A stretch of 64,000 nucleotides of DNA from Glebionis coronaria (taxonomy: Eukaryota; Streptophyta; Magnoliopsida; Asterales; Asteraceae). Under the pieces are notes generated by a model. The model ran no database searches and had not been told where the DNA came from. It saw only the letters and a program-made list of their open reading frames with translations. Shown here in pieces: positions 12,165 through 24,168 of this stretch (position 1 is its first letter; each line of letters opens with the position of its first letter). The position numbers and the translations under genes were made by a program. The stretch lies in NCBI GenBank assembly GCA_025667525.1, contig CM046874.1, positions 280,486,380 to 280,550,379 on the forward strand, written 5' to 3'.

Positions 12165-12201
12165 AAACATTGAGGACAATGTTTAACTTTAGTATGGGGT
12201 G
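12165..12201 (+). other. Conserved hairpin plus internal polypurine-like tract
   Basis: AAACATTG, loop AGGA, CAATGTTT (12165-12184) is a perfect 8-bp stem. It is followed at once by TTTAGTATGGGGTG, which resembles the true tract TTTAGTATGGGAGAG before the LTR. The same pair is kept in element D (about 49184-49217 on the minus strand). It may be a second plus-strand priming site or an RNA processing signal. Confidence 0.7.
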
Positions 12202-13108
12202 AATAGATAATTTTCTTGCCAAACATTCACGCTTTCCATAGTTTATCTTTTTGTTTATCGTTTTGTTGCAAAATAAGGCTAAAAATGGCCAAATTTTAAA
12301 ATTTTTCTCATGTTTTATAAGTGTTTTAAGACACGAATGTAGATTTTCCGATGGCGATAATAAGAGTAATTTTTGACTCGACCGTGCGTGTTGTGCACTT
12401 AGCTTCTATTTCTTAACTTTATATTAAGCTAAGCCTCTTAAATGTGGACGAGAAATGATAGATTTAATTATAAGTTACTACGCTAATCGTAGAGTATTCG
12501 TATTCTTTCAAAAACTCATGTGTTCTCGTTATTTGCTTATTCTCCCTTCGCTTATAAATATATTTTGCTTAATAAGTATTGGCTTAGCGGTTTAGTCTTG
12601 ATTGTTGGTTTCTAGTCTTTTCTAGTAGCTTCCATGTAATTAAATTGGGAAGACATTAAGGTATCGCCAGCGTCACGGTTTTGAAGTATTGGCAACCCGA
12701 ATAATCGAAAGCTTCACCTATTAATAAGATTTCAAGTGCTCACCGAAATCAAGTAAACAATTTAAAGCTCACAAGGCCGAAAAATCTATGAGAAATTGAA
12801 AGTGAATTATGCCTTAATCTTTGAAACTTTAAAGATCCAAAATTCGCTTCTAGTGTAAGGATATACGTCTTTGGCCATAATAAACACCTCATGGCGAGGT
12901 TAAATAAAAGGCAAGGCAAGACCGAAGTCATAATAAAAGTTTCATGGCGAAGTTGAATAAAAGATGGAGGTAAACCTATGATAATAAGGCCCATCCGTTA
13001 GGGGGGGCGTATAAAAGTCTTGGTAATAAGTCTCATGTTCAAAACCGTTATAAAACCGTGTTTATCGATCCTTCTTGTTGACTTAATTTTTTGACATCGT
13101 TGTCTATT

Positions 13109-13128
13109 GGGGGGGGGGGGGGGGGGGG
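13109..13128 (+). repeat. Twenty-base G homopolymer
   Basis: Uninterrupted G20. The homologous place in element D (about 48266-48290, minus strand) reads ATTAGGAAGGG, so the run arose in copy A by expansion or is an assembly or sequencing artefact. Confidence 0.85.
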
Positions 13129-13589
13129 TTATTAATTTGATGGTCTTGGGTACACTGTTATGACTCTATTTTTAGACCTAAATCTCTATTATCGCCTAAG
13201 TAAAAAATGTATCCTCGTGAACATTCAAGACAAAAATAAAATATAAGAGATACCACTTAGGAAAATGGGAGGATAAGTACGTGATTAGGGCATATGAGTA
13301 GTGTTAGCATTACTAAATTATAATGACAATGACCTCGTTGCACGCTTGGCATGAAATTTGGGGTGAAAATCGAGGACGACGAAATTATTTCTAACGAAGC
13401 ATTCACGTGTTCTTGTTCTATGAACCTAAACGTCTCATTTTGCGATGAAAATCATACATTATGTCTAAAACGCAAGTAGTAACAATAGTAGTAGTTTAGC
13501 AAGTTTATCATTCAATAAAAGTGCATAAAAATGAATTTTGGAGGTGCTACGATACTTTATTCTAGCATTGCGTGAGGGCACGATAATGG

Positions 13590-13604
13590 TTTAGTATGGG
13601 AGAG
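13590..13604 (+). other. Polypurine tract of element A
   Basis: TTTAGTATGGGAGAG runs directly into the LTR start TGATGAGACTGC at 13605. Element D has the corresponding tract at 47802-47816. Confidence 0.8.
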
Positions 13605-16600
13605 TGATGAGACTGCTTTTATACATAGTCTCATCTTCCAAAATGGGCTTAAAATGAATTAAATATCATGAAATATACCAAATATATTCTTGTGTTTGTT
13701 ACATGTGTAAATTAGGTACGGATATTGAGAAAATGACAAAAGATCACAAGAAACAAGCAAAAATGAACACGGGGAACAAAGCCGCACAATGAACCAAGCC
13801 CTAATGGTGATTTTCCAAGAATAACCCTTGAAGAATTGAAGATTGTACAATAAGGGTCCTCCAATATTGAAGAATTGACACTTTACACCCTTGTTTATTC
13901 ATAATTACAAGTTTGGTCCTTGAAGTTTGTCAAAATATAAAAAGGACCCTCTACTTTGAAGAATTGGCAAGAATGGTCCCTCAAAAATGAAGACTTGTCA
14001 ATATTAGTCCTCCAAGAAGTCAACAATACAAGTCAACACCATAAAGTTTGAAGAAAATGCCAAAACAGCCCTTCAAGTATCAAGAATTGGCAAGAAATAA
14101 CCATAAAATAACCTTTGTAAAAGTTTTGGGGCAAAAGACTAAAGAATAAAACTTCAAATACAAAGGGATTCAGATTGTGTGCTATTTAAAAAAGAATGGA
14201 AGGAGTTTGAAAATTGAGGGGTTAAATTTGAGCAGAGATAAACCTTACCTAGACCAACCACAGCCTGCCACCTCACCCACCAAATCCCACTAACCAATTA
14301 CACCTCTCCCTTTTGCCAAGTCACATCCCACTCACCCTAAACCGTTTAACTTAATTAATATTAAGTTAATAAACGCGCCTAACACAAAATTTAAACCAAA
14401 ATCTGGATCAAAACATGCACTATTCACCCAAGAACATGAATTGGGGATTTTTGTTTAAGCCAAAATTAACCCACTATTTTGTCCAGATTTAAGATTAAGG
14501 TGGCCATAACCATAACCCACACCTTAAATTTGCCACCTCATCATCACCAAGCTCACACGATAAACCTCCCAAACATGTTTTTAAAGAAGATGCCAAAATA
14601 GGCCAGCCATCCAACGCCCCACATTCAGCTTACTTCCTAAGCACTCCTATGGACCCATTGATACAATTCCACCCTTTACACGTCACACAAACAGCCAAGA
14701 AAAGTTCACATGAGTCCAAGGTTTTCAAACTTAAGAAAGGAATAATTGGAAGATCAAGCACTTAGGGTTTATGTATTTATTCAGTATTCTAGTATTCATG
14801 TAGCCTATATAAAGGCATAAGGTTGCAACATTAGTCTTTGCTCTTGGTTTTTCCTTTATCACAAATCTGTAAATCCTTATTTCATTTTATGAAAAAGTGT
14901 TTGATATTGCTGATGAAATCCAAGTGCCAACTTTAATCTTTGCTTGTTTATGTAATATGTTTGTGATTGTTAAGACTCAAAACCTGTTTTTAAAGATTGT
15001 GCAAGAAATTGCATAATTTTCCAAAACTTGATATTTTGCTAAGTTCTTGGTTCAAACCCTTGGAATTTTTGGATTGCAAGTGATTATAGCACCCTGATAA
15101 GAAGCTTATCAAGGTGTTGTAAGCTTGTGTTTTGGGGATAATCAAGGAGTGGGAACAAGGTTGCATTAATCAAGCTTTTTCCACTTTTCTGTTTTATATA
15201 AATTGTGCCTTTAACCTTGTTGAATCTTAGCAGGTTTTATTGGAAGCTTGTGTCTTGTTTAGCTAGACTCATCAGCTTAAAAATTCGTGAGTGCGGATGT
15301 ATATTCATGAGGTTTGAGCCTTCTTACCCAAAATCTGATAAAATACTTGATTTTTGGTGATTTTGTGTTCTGCTATTATAATTGTTGTTCTTGTGGCTTA
15401 AATCTGCTTGATACTGCATAATATTGATGATATGATGCTAGATTAGGCTTGGGTTAAACTGAATCACACATTTGCTTTGTTAAAATTGGATTTAAAAAGT
15501 GAAAAGGGTGTTTGGGTTTACTGATTTGAGTTTGCAAATTGATTTTGAGCTATTGTTAAGTGTTGTTTTATGCTTGTATATGCTTAATACTTGGTTGAGT
15601 GCTATTGTCTGCAAGTGTTTGGCTTTTGAACATCATATTCTTGATTGTGCTATAACTTGTTGAAATCTGCTTGTTTTGACCAAAGATCTTGGAAACACAT
15701 AGATTGTATGCATGCTTAGGGCTAACAAGTGATTAAAAAAGTTTATATAATCTATTAAGAAGATTTGAGGGTTTGAAATTAGATTTGTGGTCAAGTATAT
15801 CAGCAAAGTTTGAAATCTGCTTGTTCTTTGTTCATCAGTAACATTTATTGGCTTGAATCTTGTTCTAAACTTTGAATCATTGCATGAAACCGGTTGATTT
15901 ATGTTCATTTGAATTTATTATAGCTGTTGTGTGCATTTGGTTCAATTTGGTTGGCTTATTCTTGCTAAAACTATTTATTTGTTGAAATCTGCTTATTGTT
16001 CATGTTTGTGTACTATCTGGTGATCTTTTGATTAAACTTTACTAATTTGCTGAAAGGATTTGTGTTATTGTGATTGCTATTGACTCCTTATAACCCACTG
16101 GTTATAAGGGTGCCTTTTTGTGGCTTGAATCCAACAAAAATCCATATAAGAAAAAAAGTCAAAGTAGTCAAGCAGTGGGAACTCCTTTCCCCTGTTGCTA
16201 GCCACAGCTAGTGTAATTTGGTCATCAACTTATTCATAAGCTATTCTAGCTTCCATTGAAATAATCTAGAGCTTTTTAGGGTATGACTTTTAGGTTTGAC
16301 TAGAAAACAAAACAGTTTACATTTACATTAAGTGCTTATTGCTTTTTCCAGCTTATTCATTGTGCTTATTTGAAATCTTTTTGATTATTAAGCTTAGTTT
16401 TGTCATTTAAAACCTTTTGCAAGTTGAATCAACACTTGAGATGGCCTAGAACTCAAAAACGACTATTTTGTCGTTTTCTGTAGAGAGCTTTGGCTTATTT
16501 CAGGCTTATTTCTTTGGCTTTTTAAAAATTTCTTTTCACATATCTCTTAAATATCCCAAAAGAAGCTTGTGTGTCAAATTAGACCTTATGGCATTAGCTT

Positions 16601-17620
16601 ATGGCTTAATGGGCCAAAAAGCCCATTAAGAATAAGCTGTTGACAATTAAGTTGTGATAAGCTCATTTTCAGCTTTTGGGCCTTTAGAGTTTTGTTCTTA
16701 AAATTGAATTTTGAGTCAAGTAGCTGATTTTGGGCTTATTTGGACAAATTTTTGCTTATTAGGCCAAAAAGCCCAATATAGTGGATTGTTTTTTTTATAT
16801 TGGCCCATTTGAAGGCCCATTAGGGGTATTTTGGTGATTTCAAGTTCATTTCTGTGTTTATTAGGTTAAAATAAACTAGTTTGCAACTTTTTAGAATTTT
16901 TATAAATTTTTAATTTTTATTAATATTTTATAATTATTTTATTATTAAAAATTAAAATTTAGATTTTTGCATGTTTTTCATTTTTCCTAGTTTAAATATA
17001 TTAAGTTAGGAATTTTAAAAAATTTAGATTAATTTTAGTGTCCTTTAAATAAATTTTAGAATTATTTTAAGTTTTTAGAGTTTTTAATCATTTTGAAATA
17101 GTTTTAATTAAATTTAAATTTTTCAAAAATAGTTTTTAATTTATTTAAGTCATTTTAGAGGTTTACAAAGTGAAAAATCTCATTTTGGGCTTTTTGTTAA
17201 TTAAATTGATTTTTTGGGCTTTAATTAGCATTAAAAAATTAATATTTAACTAAATAAAAGGTTTAAGTGATTTTTGACTTTTTGTAAACTCCAATTACAA
17301 TTTTTAGGATTTATTGCACTTTTCTAGGATTTTTTAGGTTAATTTTCAAATTTTGTCATATTCTACGGTTTTACATGCACGACTTTTCGTCTTAGTTTAA
17401 TTCATAATCGTAACCGTCATCCTTTCTCTTTTTCTTTTCTCATAAATTATAATCACGAAGTTAATCATCTCTTTACACAACACACTAGCCTCCTTGGGAA
17501 ACGAACTTTGAACTTAATTTGGTCATTAGTGCTTGGTTTTCCTAAACCAACACTTAATACCTGCCGCTCATATATGCTCTTTTGTTTTCTTAAACAAGAA
17601 GAGTATTTTTACTACTATCA
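13605..17620 (+). repeat. 3' LTR of Athila-type element A
   Basis: About 4.0 kb, starting TGATGAGACTGC. It is the reverse complement, with divergence, of 1-7784 (minus its insert) and of 43567-47801. Its end is set near 17620 by alignment to the 43567 end and is uncertain by several bases. TATA box TATATAAAG at 14816-14824; terminal hairpin at 13606-13635; dense GCTTATT words at about 15930-16780. No convincing ORF. Confidence 0.8.
14816..14824 (+). promoter_or_regulatory. TATA box of the element A LTR
   Basis: TATATAAAG about 1.2 kb into the LTR, matched in position by boxes in the two other LTR copies. Transcription would start near 14850, leaving about 2.8 kb of R plus U5. Confidence 0.6.
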
Positions 17621-18743
17621 TATTACTTGTATCGTTTTCTCTCGAGTTTGTCATGATTTTATGAGTTTGTGTTTGATATTCTTATGTATGGTTTATTTCT
17701 CAAGTCATTATTAATGAACGCGCCTTATTTGATAGGTAGAGGTTCTCGTGTTTAAAAGGCATCCTCTATCATCTACGATCATCTCGCTAGGTCTCTTGTA
17801 CTAAGGTGAGTCTGTAGCCTTGCTTTTTATGCTAGCAACTAAATGTTTTATTACCCGCGAGGAGGATACATGCTATTTGAAAATAAATGAACACAAGTCA
17901 CGATTAATTGTTTAGACCCGAATGTTGCCTATGTTGCATTGCATTGTATTGAGTACCTTGTTGCTAAAGACCCTAAATTCATAAACCGTTAACTATGTTC
18001 TAACTTGATGTTGTGAGTTGGGAATAGCCTCTTATTCAAATGATAGTACTATTGGGTTGACCACCCTATCTGAGACCAGGACATTACGTTGAGTAACCTC
18101 TGGGAAGGATAATTTACGAGAATGAGATTTGGGTATATATCTAGCAACTAATACCCTAGAGGGGCAATGGTTTTATCTAGTCATGTTGGCATTTGGCGTG
18201 GGTGACTAATTGGTTAAGGGGTCGGTGTCATGAGCTTAAATACAATGAGTTGCCTTGAAATAGATTGTGTGCACGACAATTCTATAGATGATTATGATTG
18301 ATTTTCTTCTTGTGTTCAAATATGATTTGTTAAACCTATGGACTCGTTCAACATTATTGTTGACTCGTTTAAGCATTTGTTTCAGGTAATAGAAAGTGAT
18401 TGATGGAGGAGCTTTGTTGTGGATGTTGTGGGTTCGCTTTTGACGTCTGTTGGTCTAAAACAATTTATATCCTTTTACTGTTGAACAATTTGTTAAATGT
18501 TTATGTATTTTACTGAAACTTGTTGGTTTGCTGGTCAAGATCCGTGGGGACTAAATGCTTTACTCTGGTGTCTTTTTAGTACATTATGGGATGAAATTTT
18601 GTTTTAGACATTATGTGAAAGCTTGTTTATATTTTATGTGTAAACGTCTCTCTTTTGAGTCGTTCAATATACCTTGTGTGATGATACTTGTGTTTAACAC
18701 CCAATTGTGTATTTCCGCTGCACAATGTGAATGGGGGTGTTAA
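17621..18743 (+). repeat. Unassigned sequence resembling the tail of a gypsy (Tekay/Del-like) LTR
   Basis: No similarity to the other two Athila-type LTRs, which end at the point corresponding to 17620. The stretch ends with CCGCTGCACAATG and GGGGGTGTTA, like chromovirus LTRs that end in GGTGTTACA (compare element E). No ORF is convincing; those over 60 codons here lack any domain. It could be an LTR into which element A inserted. No partner LTR or TSD is visible in the window. Confidence 0.4.
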
Positions 18744-18985
18744 ATTTATCAAGCCAAAGTGAACTATAAATCAAAATCTAGGAAGCTAACAAACACATAA
18801 TATGCACAAAGTTATGCAAATTGAAGGATCAATCGCATAGACGATTAGGATTAAAATACTAAGTAATCCAAACACAAAGTATTAGTTAGCAAACATAACA
18901 ACCTAGAAGAAAAAAGAGAATACGAAAATATTGTTCAACAATTCAAACATGTTTACAAACATGTTAACCTTGATAAACCAAAGCT
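18744..18985. other. AT-rich sequence with no recognisable feature
   Basis: Between the LTR-like tail and the poly-lysine end of the extra ORF. I see no gene or repeat structure. Confidence 0.5.
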
Positions 18986-20209
18986 TCATTTCTTCTTCTT
19001 TCCAAGTCCCTTGATCAATTTGGTTATGCTCTTGAACGATACTCTTGACTCCACTCGATGATCATACAACTCACCTTGGGTTTTAAGATTAGCTCGGTAG
19101 ACATCCTCAAGACCAAAGTTCTCAGGATGTCCACTAGTGGTATAGTGAGGAGGAGGGATGATTTCGTCTAACCCGTCCATGAAAGTGTCCATGGATGGGT
19201 GGGAATCAATCGAAGATCCAACATGAGCACTTGTGCCTACGCCACCACCATCACTTGGTGACATATCAAAGTCCTCATCATCGGACTCTTGTGGATCGGA
19301 ATTTGTCGAACCTCGATCACTTCTAGGCTTTCGTGGTTGTACCCTTTGAATAGGTAGCATAACACGTTCGACCGAATGAAAGCGAGAAATGTTGATGTCA
19401 GGATAGTCTTCACCAACCTTCTTCAGAAGGCGAGTAAGGAGCATGGCATAGGGAAGATTTGTTTCGGGTTTGGAAAGAGCATAAGTGATTCGTCGAGCGA
19501 TAAAGTATACGAGATTTTACTTGGCGTTGGTAGCGATGCAACATAACATGTGCGCCATACACGCCGGAATATGATCCCGGTTTCCGCCAAGACAAAATAC
19601 ATTCTCCCTAAGGATTTCGGCCCAATGGACCATACAATCATTTAGATCGCTTAATAGAACTTCATAGCGTTTTACCCGACGCTTGGTAGAGTGGAGGCTT
19701 CTTACAACGTTTCCTCTACGCTCTTTACAAATAACATCAAGAATGAAGTCAAGGTCAATCTCTTCTTTTTCATCTGGAGCACAGTCGAATGGTTCAAAGA
19801 GATAATCAAGTTTCCATTTATCAATAAATCAACAAGTGCCCCTAAATGGAACACGAAGAGCATGACCAAAGTCTTCAAGAGAGAGATTAATGAGTCGACC
19901 TTCAAGGATGAACCTAACATATACTCTACCGTTATCATAAACGAGAGAATATGTGCTAATGTACTCTAATAGAAATTCGGGATATATATCCTCTTTGATG
20001 TCCAAAAAACAATCAAACCTAATTTGTTCGAACATCGATTGAGTGTATATATAGCCCTCAATATCCTCTTCGACAACTATACCCTCGTGAAAGTAACAGT
20101 TTTGGAGTGGGGAGTAGGTGTTTGCAAGTTGAGGGGAAGGACACATTTCGGAAAGGTTTGGCATATATTGTTTAGTGTATTGGTGATCTTGTTGATATTC
20201 TGAAGGCAT
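18986..20209 (-). pseudogene. Extra retroelement ORF associated with copia B (broken)
   Basis: Minus-strand ATG at 20209 opens a 126-codon frame (EGRLINLSLEDFGHALRVPFRGTC) that stops at 19829. The same protein type continues in other frames (VWSIGPKSLGRMYFVLAE near 19630, then MLLTRLLKKVGEDYP from 19444) and ends in a polar, serine/aspartate-rich tail with four terminal lysines at 18986. I recognise this pattern (RVPFRGTC, GMLLTRLF, lysine-rich end) from extra ORFs near copia elements in Asteraceae, but know no function. No transmembrane segment or enzyme motif is visible. At least two frame breaks make it non-functional here. Confidence 0.55.
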
Positions 20210-20224
20210 GATTAGTACCTAAAT

Positions 20225-20903
20225 AAACACAAAAATATTTCCCCAATTACTCATATGTTACATATAAACCAAAAATCAAAAAGATGAGAATGTGTTTCAT
20301 CAATCTCTTGACAAACAAAGGTTTAATCCTTATCATGAATGTACCTAGTTCATCATTGACAATAACACATTGACCATGTAAGATCAACAATGAACTGGAA
20401 CATTGGTTTTTCAAAACAAGGTTTTTAGGTAAGCGTTTAGCAATGCCATTACCAACTTGTTCATTGGTTCATATCAATTCCATCAATCAACTAAATTATT
20501 TAGTCAAAATTCGGATTGTTCTACAAGTGTGTTTTAGTGAAATCTCAATGAATATTAACCTAAGGAATCATAGCAAGAATACTATGTCTGTAGGATATGT
20601 AAATCTTGCTTATGTTTTAGAGAGAGAAAGAGATAGAAAGATGGTGGATTACACACATTTCTAGAGAGAGAAAATTAATAAGAACTATGTGAAAAATGAT
20701 TAACCACACACCCTCTCCATCTAAGGAGAGGTTTATATACCCAAGCCTTGTAATGGGCTTGGGCTTACACGTTTGGGCCGGCCTACACATGTTGTAGGCT
20801 AGGCTTGGACTTGTTTGTTAAATAACGATGTCTAGACTACGAGCTACTACTTAGTATATTGTTGGAGTGACCGAATCTTCCTAAATACGGAAAAACGTAT
20901 TTC
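20225..20903 (-). promoter_or_regulatory. Candidate copia B LTR / promoter region
   Basis: On the minus strand a purine tract (CCTTAGGGGGAGA, about 20910-20923) is followed by about 0.7 kb with TATATAAA (20739-20732), an immediate hairpin CCTCTCC/GGAGAGG (20731-20712), and CT-rich leader stretches (about 20630-20690). The layout matches the LTR at 1397-1677. LTR termini and a second copy are not visible, so extent is uncertain. If it is B's 3' LTR, the extra ORF just downstream belongs to a neighbouring or tandem copy. Confidence 0.4.
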
Positions 20904-20935
20904 TAAAAATCTCCCCCTAAGGGAGGTCACTCCAA
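20862..20935. repeat. Nested inverted repeats
   Basis: TTGGAGTGACC (20862-20872) and its exact complement GGTCACTCCAA (20925-20935) enclose a second stem AAATACG/CGTATTT with a GAAAAA loop and the purine tract. The 74-nt unit could fold as a branched hairpin on either strand. Confidence 0.8.
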
Positions 20936-23767
20936 ACAAGGGCGTTACCCGAGTTACAATAATGAAATAAACCTAGCATACTATGCTTGTCTTGAGCTCG
21001 TAGTCTTCGTATTTCTTTTCTTTTTCTTTTCAGGTGAACATGCTGATGTGATCATTGATATCAGTCTCGAGCATTAATCTCTTGCCTTGATCTCGTGCAT
21101 CCATCACTTGTGATCTTCGCCTCTTCGTGACCTCACGTCCCACATACTTATACCTTAGTAATTCTTGAAAGCTTCAGAGTTCGATACATCAGAAGACTTA
21201 ACTTTTAGGCTTTCTTGAATTAGATGAGGTATTAAGTGCATAAAGTATAAGCATGCGGGGACGACTTCTTCTCGGATTCCGCAACGCCACCATGTTCAAA
21301 TTCCGCAACATAAGTAGACACGAACGAAATGGCTTTGAACATTTCATTCTAAATCGGTAGCATTTTACCTCCGGTCGGTGAAGACCGTTGGACGATATTA
21401 GATATCGTACCTGTGACGGATAGTTTCAATTAAGTAACTTCCTGACTGGATTTCGCGGGTAAACCCGTTCTCTTTATTCGACCGTCCAAAGCTGACTGCG
21501 AACATAAAGAGTGAATCATTTGGATAAAAATATCCGCATGATTTGAAGCCGTCAATTCATGTTCCTGGAACAAGTGAAATTCAATTAAGAACCGCACCAT
21601 CGTTGCTTTCTAGTTGTCACAAGCTTGATTCGTATAGAATCTTGCAAGTTACCTACCAAGTGCTGTTTGAGGTTAACACTAGAAGGATTTCCACTCATCA
21701 CTGTGAACACTAAGGTATCACTCTGAGTGTTCTGGAAAGATCACTAAGATATTGCGTAGAGGCCTAGAACGTGTTTAAATTCAGTTAAGAATTAAACCAC
21801 TGTTGCTTTCCAGTTATCACAAGTTTGATTCATTAAAGAATCGCACAAGTCACCTACCATGAGCTTTTTGATATTCGCTCAAGAAGGATTTCCATCTTCA
21901 TTGTAAATACTTTCGTATTACTCGGATGTTCAGGCAAGATCATGAAGATTTTGCATAGGACTCTTAAGATCTTTCTTACTTTTCACAGTGTATGAAGAAG
22001 CAAGGAAATATGAAAGTGTGTCCTAATGAGATATTTGATGATCTCAAATGGCTCTAGACTAGATCGTGCATTTTGGATTTTAGTGATCGGAGGCTGGAGA
22101 GGAGTGCCTCCTTTTCAATACCAATTTATTCGGGGTGAATAAATCAATAGATAACATGTTGATCTCCGTGTGATTAAAACAAATATCTTTTGAGAGATAT
22201 CTGAGTTAGCTGGGATGGGTTGTGCATTGCATCACTGGGTCCATGATGTCTATCTTCAATATCGAGCATCATTAAAATGATCTCAATAGCATATGTGTTG
22301 ACCCGGTTTCTGCTAAAGTTGTAAGGAGGGCTTCTTTCTTTACACCCTTTATCTTTACAATTCTTTTTCATTCTTCAACCCCTTTAATGCTTACCAATAC
22401 GTCATAACTAGCACCTGGTTGTGATTGTTCCAGTGCTAACTTAGGTACTTGGTCGGCATTCAGCTACATTCACAATCTTTTCTCCAACTTTCCTAAGGAC
22501 TAGTATTTCTAGCTATGGAATGTCCTTGGGAAGATTCCTCCGATTCTGGAAGAATCATAGGACTTAACCTATCCTACCATCGTTATGACACCACAATCTT
22601 CATCGTCATGAAATAAATGGGTTTTGGGTAAGTATGTGTCACCATGAAAATCCATTTTGATATAGCAAATCCATTTTGCTCCCCCTTAACATATGCTACG
22701 ATATTCGAAAACATTTCGCACATGTCGGGATGAGCCAGCACATTAAGTCAAACCATTTGTGATAATATCCCATTTTAAATCACATTTTCTCCCCCATATT
22801 AAAAATATTAACCCAATCGATGTTTTTAATATCAATTGATTTAATGAAGTTTTAACAAAGATTTTGGGAAGAAAAATGCAGGTCCGTGTTATTTTCATGA
22901 TATCAAATGTATGAGATATGATACCGATTTGTAACATGATCACATATTCACCATATTAAAAAATATGACAAGGTTGGAACTGATTGATGAGAACATCATA
23001 TGATAAGATCAAATGGTTCTTGTCAGCATATGTTGGTCGCCTCGTCACGTCTGAAGTCATCTCTTGACACCACGTGTACTATTGGTATTGTTTTCTTGAC
23101 ACCAACTTGTGAACTTGGCACGTTCGGCATCGAAGATTCTGAAAGCTTGACAATTGCTCCCCCTCAATTGTTGACCCGTGTTCTATTGAAAAAGCTGTAG
23201 TCGTCGGTTGAGTAGTCCCATCGTCGAGTATGTAGATACCATTTGTAGATTGCTATGGTTGTAGAGATGATAGCTTCATAAAAACAAGAATTCTCTTGTT
23301 TTAACAAATAAATGCACTGAGGCGTACATAGATTTGTGTTAGACCAAGTTATAAAGTAAACTTGATCCCTTACAAGGTTTTAAAGTAAACCTTGCCCGAG
23401 AAAATTAATTCCTGTTGTAAGCCAAAGCTTTTATAAGAAATACTTGACTTTAATATGAAAACCGGGTTGCAGTCTGAAATAACTACAAGCCATTTTGGCA
23501 TGTTTTATGAAATATTTACAACTTTTGTACGAACTCTATTTATGGCGCCGTGTCAATATTAATCAACATTGCTAAGGCCGTAAATATTATCGTACCAAAA
23601 GACATGCCTTTGAAAAGTAAAGTAAAAATATTTTTGGATATTTATGAATTTTTCAATTTTTATGGTTTTTATATGGTTTTATATTTTTGTATTTTGCTTT
23701 TGTGGATAAAGATATAAACAATATATACAAATGATCACCAAGGATACGGAGAATAGTTTTACCACCA
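20936..23767 (-). other. Non-coding 3' region of copia B
   Basis: About 2.8 kb downstream (minus strand) of B's RNase H. No coding frame. At least three purine tracts of the GGGGGAG type occur (about 22681, 22790 and 23160). A diverged tandem duplication lies at 21568-21967. One of the tracts could be the polypurine site if the LTR starts closer to pol than assumed. Confidence 0.5.
21568..21967. repeat. Diverged ~200-bp tandem duplication
   Basis: Two head-to-tail units, about 21568-21768 and 21769-21967, share blocks such as GTTGCTTTC-AGTT-TCACAAG, CACCTACCA-like, AGAAGGATTTCCA and TGTTC-GG-AAGATCA. Identity by eye is roughly 70-80%, so the duplication is old. Confidence 0.7.
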
Positions 23768-24168
23768 CTATTCTTTCGCTTCATTTGCGAGTTCCTTTAG
23801 AGTCTCAGGCGAGAAAGTTCTCATTCCTAGCTTGTCGGCCAAAAATTCAATTCGAGCGCGATCTAAAGCCTTCGTGAAAATATCCGCCAATTGATACTCT
23901 GATCGGACAAAGTAAAGCTCGATCACTCCATTTTCCACTTGCTCCTTGATGAAGTGGTAGCGAATGTCAATGTGCTTCGACCGGGAGAATTGAACATTGT
24001 TGCAGCATAAGGCAATTGCACTCTTGTTGTCACAGTACATCGGAATTTTGTTGAAACCTAGACCATAGTCGGTTAATTGCGATTGTATCCAAAGAATTTG
24101 AGCACAACAACCGGACATAGCTATGTATTCTGCTTCCGTACTTGAAATTGCAGCGTTTTTCTGCCTTT
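23768..24168 (-). pseudogene. Copia B RNase H, C-terminal half
   Basis: Reads [17 protein letters not shown], then [24 protein letters not shown] and the typical end [11 protein letters not shown], stopping at 23768. These are conserved RNase H blocks of copia pol. The upstream half lies at 36236-36524, separated only by element C; the duplicated AAAGG (minus strand) marks the insertion point. Confidence 0.9.

Larger units (their letters stand above)
11765..13604 (+). other. Non-coding 3' region of element A
   Basis: 1.84 kb between integrase and 3' LTR, aligned in reverse with 47802-49616 of element D. No ORF is conserved, so the envelope-like ORF found in some Athila elements is absent. 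It holds an 8-bp-stem hairpin with a purine tract (12165-12201), repeated ATGGCGA(A/G)GTT-AATAAAAG words near 12890-12965, a G20 run (13109-13128) and the final polypurine tract. Confidence 0.7.
7785..17620 (+). mobile_element. Athila-type Ty3/gypsy retrotransposon A (5' part missing, decayed)
   Basis: Interior 7785-13604 plus 3' LTR 13605-~17620. Order protease-RT-RNase H-integrase, the CDLGASVN-like protease motif region, the FMDD RT site and the long LTR all fit the Athila lineage. Its 5' LTR and most of gag lie left of the inverted LTR that interrupts it, outside the window. The pol region has at least four frame breaks plus a TAG near 9280, so this copy is dead. Element D (43567 to window end) is a better-preserved relative on the other strand. 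Confidence 0.85.

Noticed and set aside
17508..18743. Short plus-strand ORFs (17508-17714, 18555-18743)
   Set aside because: Low-complexity Cys/Phe/Tyr-rich translations of T-rich LTR-like DNA.
13605..18743. A single 5.1-kb LTR for element A
   Set aside because: The D copy ends precisely at the equivalent of ~17620 against copia B gag, so the last 1.1 kb is better read as different sequence.
20443..20664. Plus-strand 73-codon ORF in the candidate B LTR
   Set aside because: Lies antisense to the promoter-like leader; no domain or conserved context.
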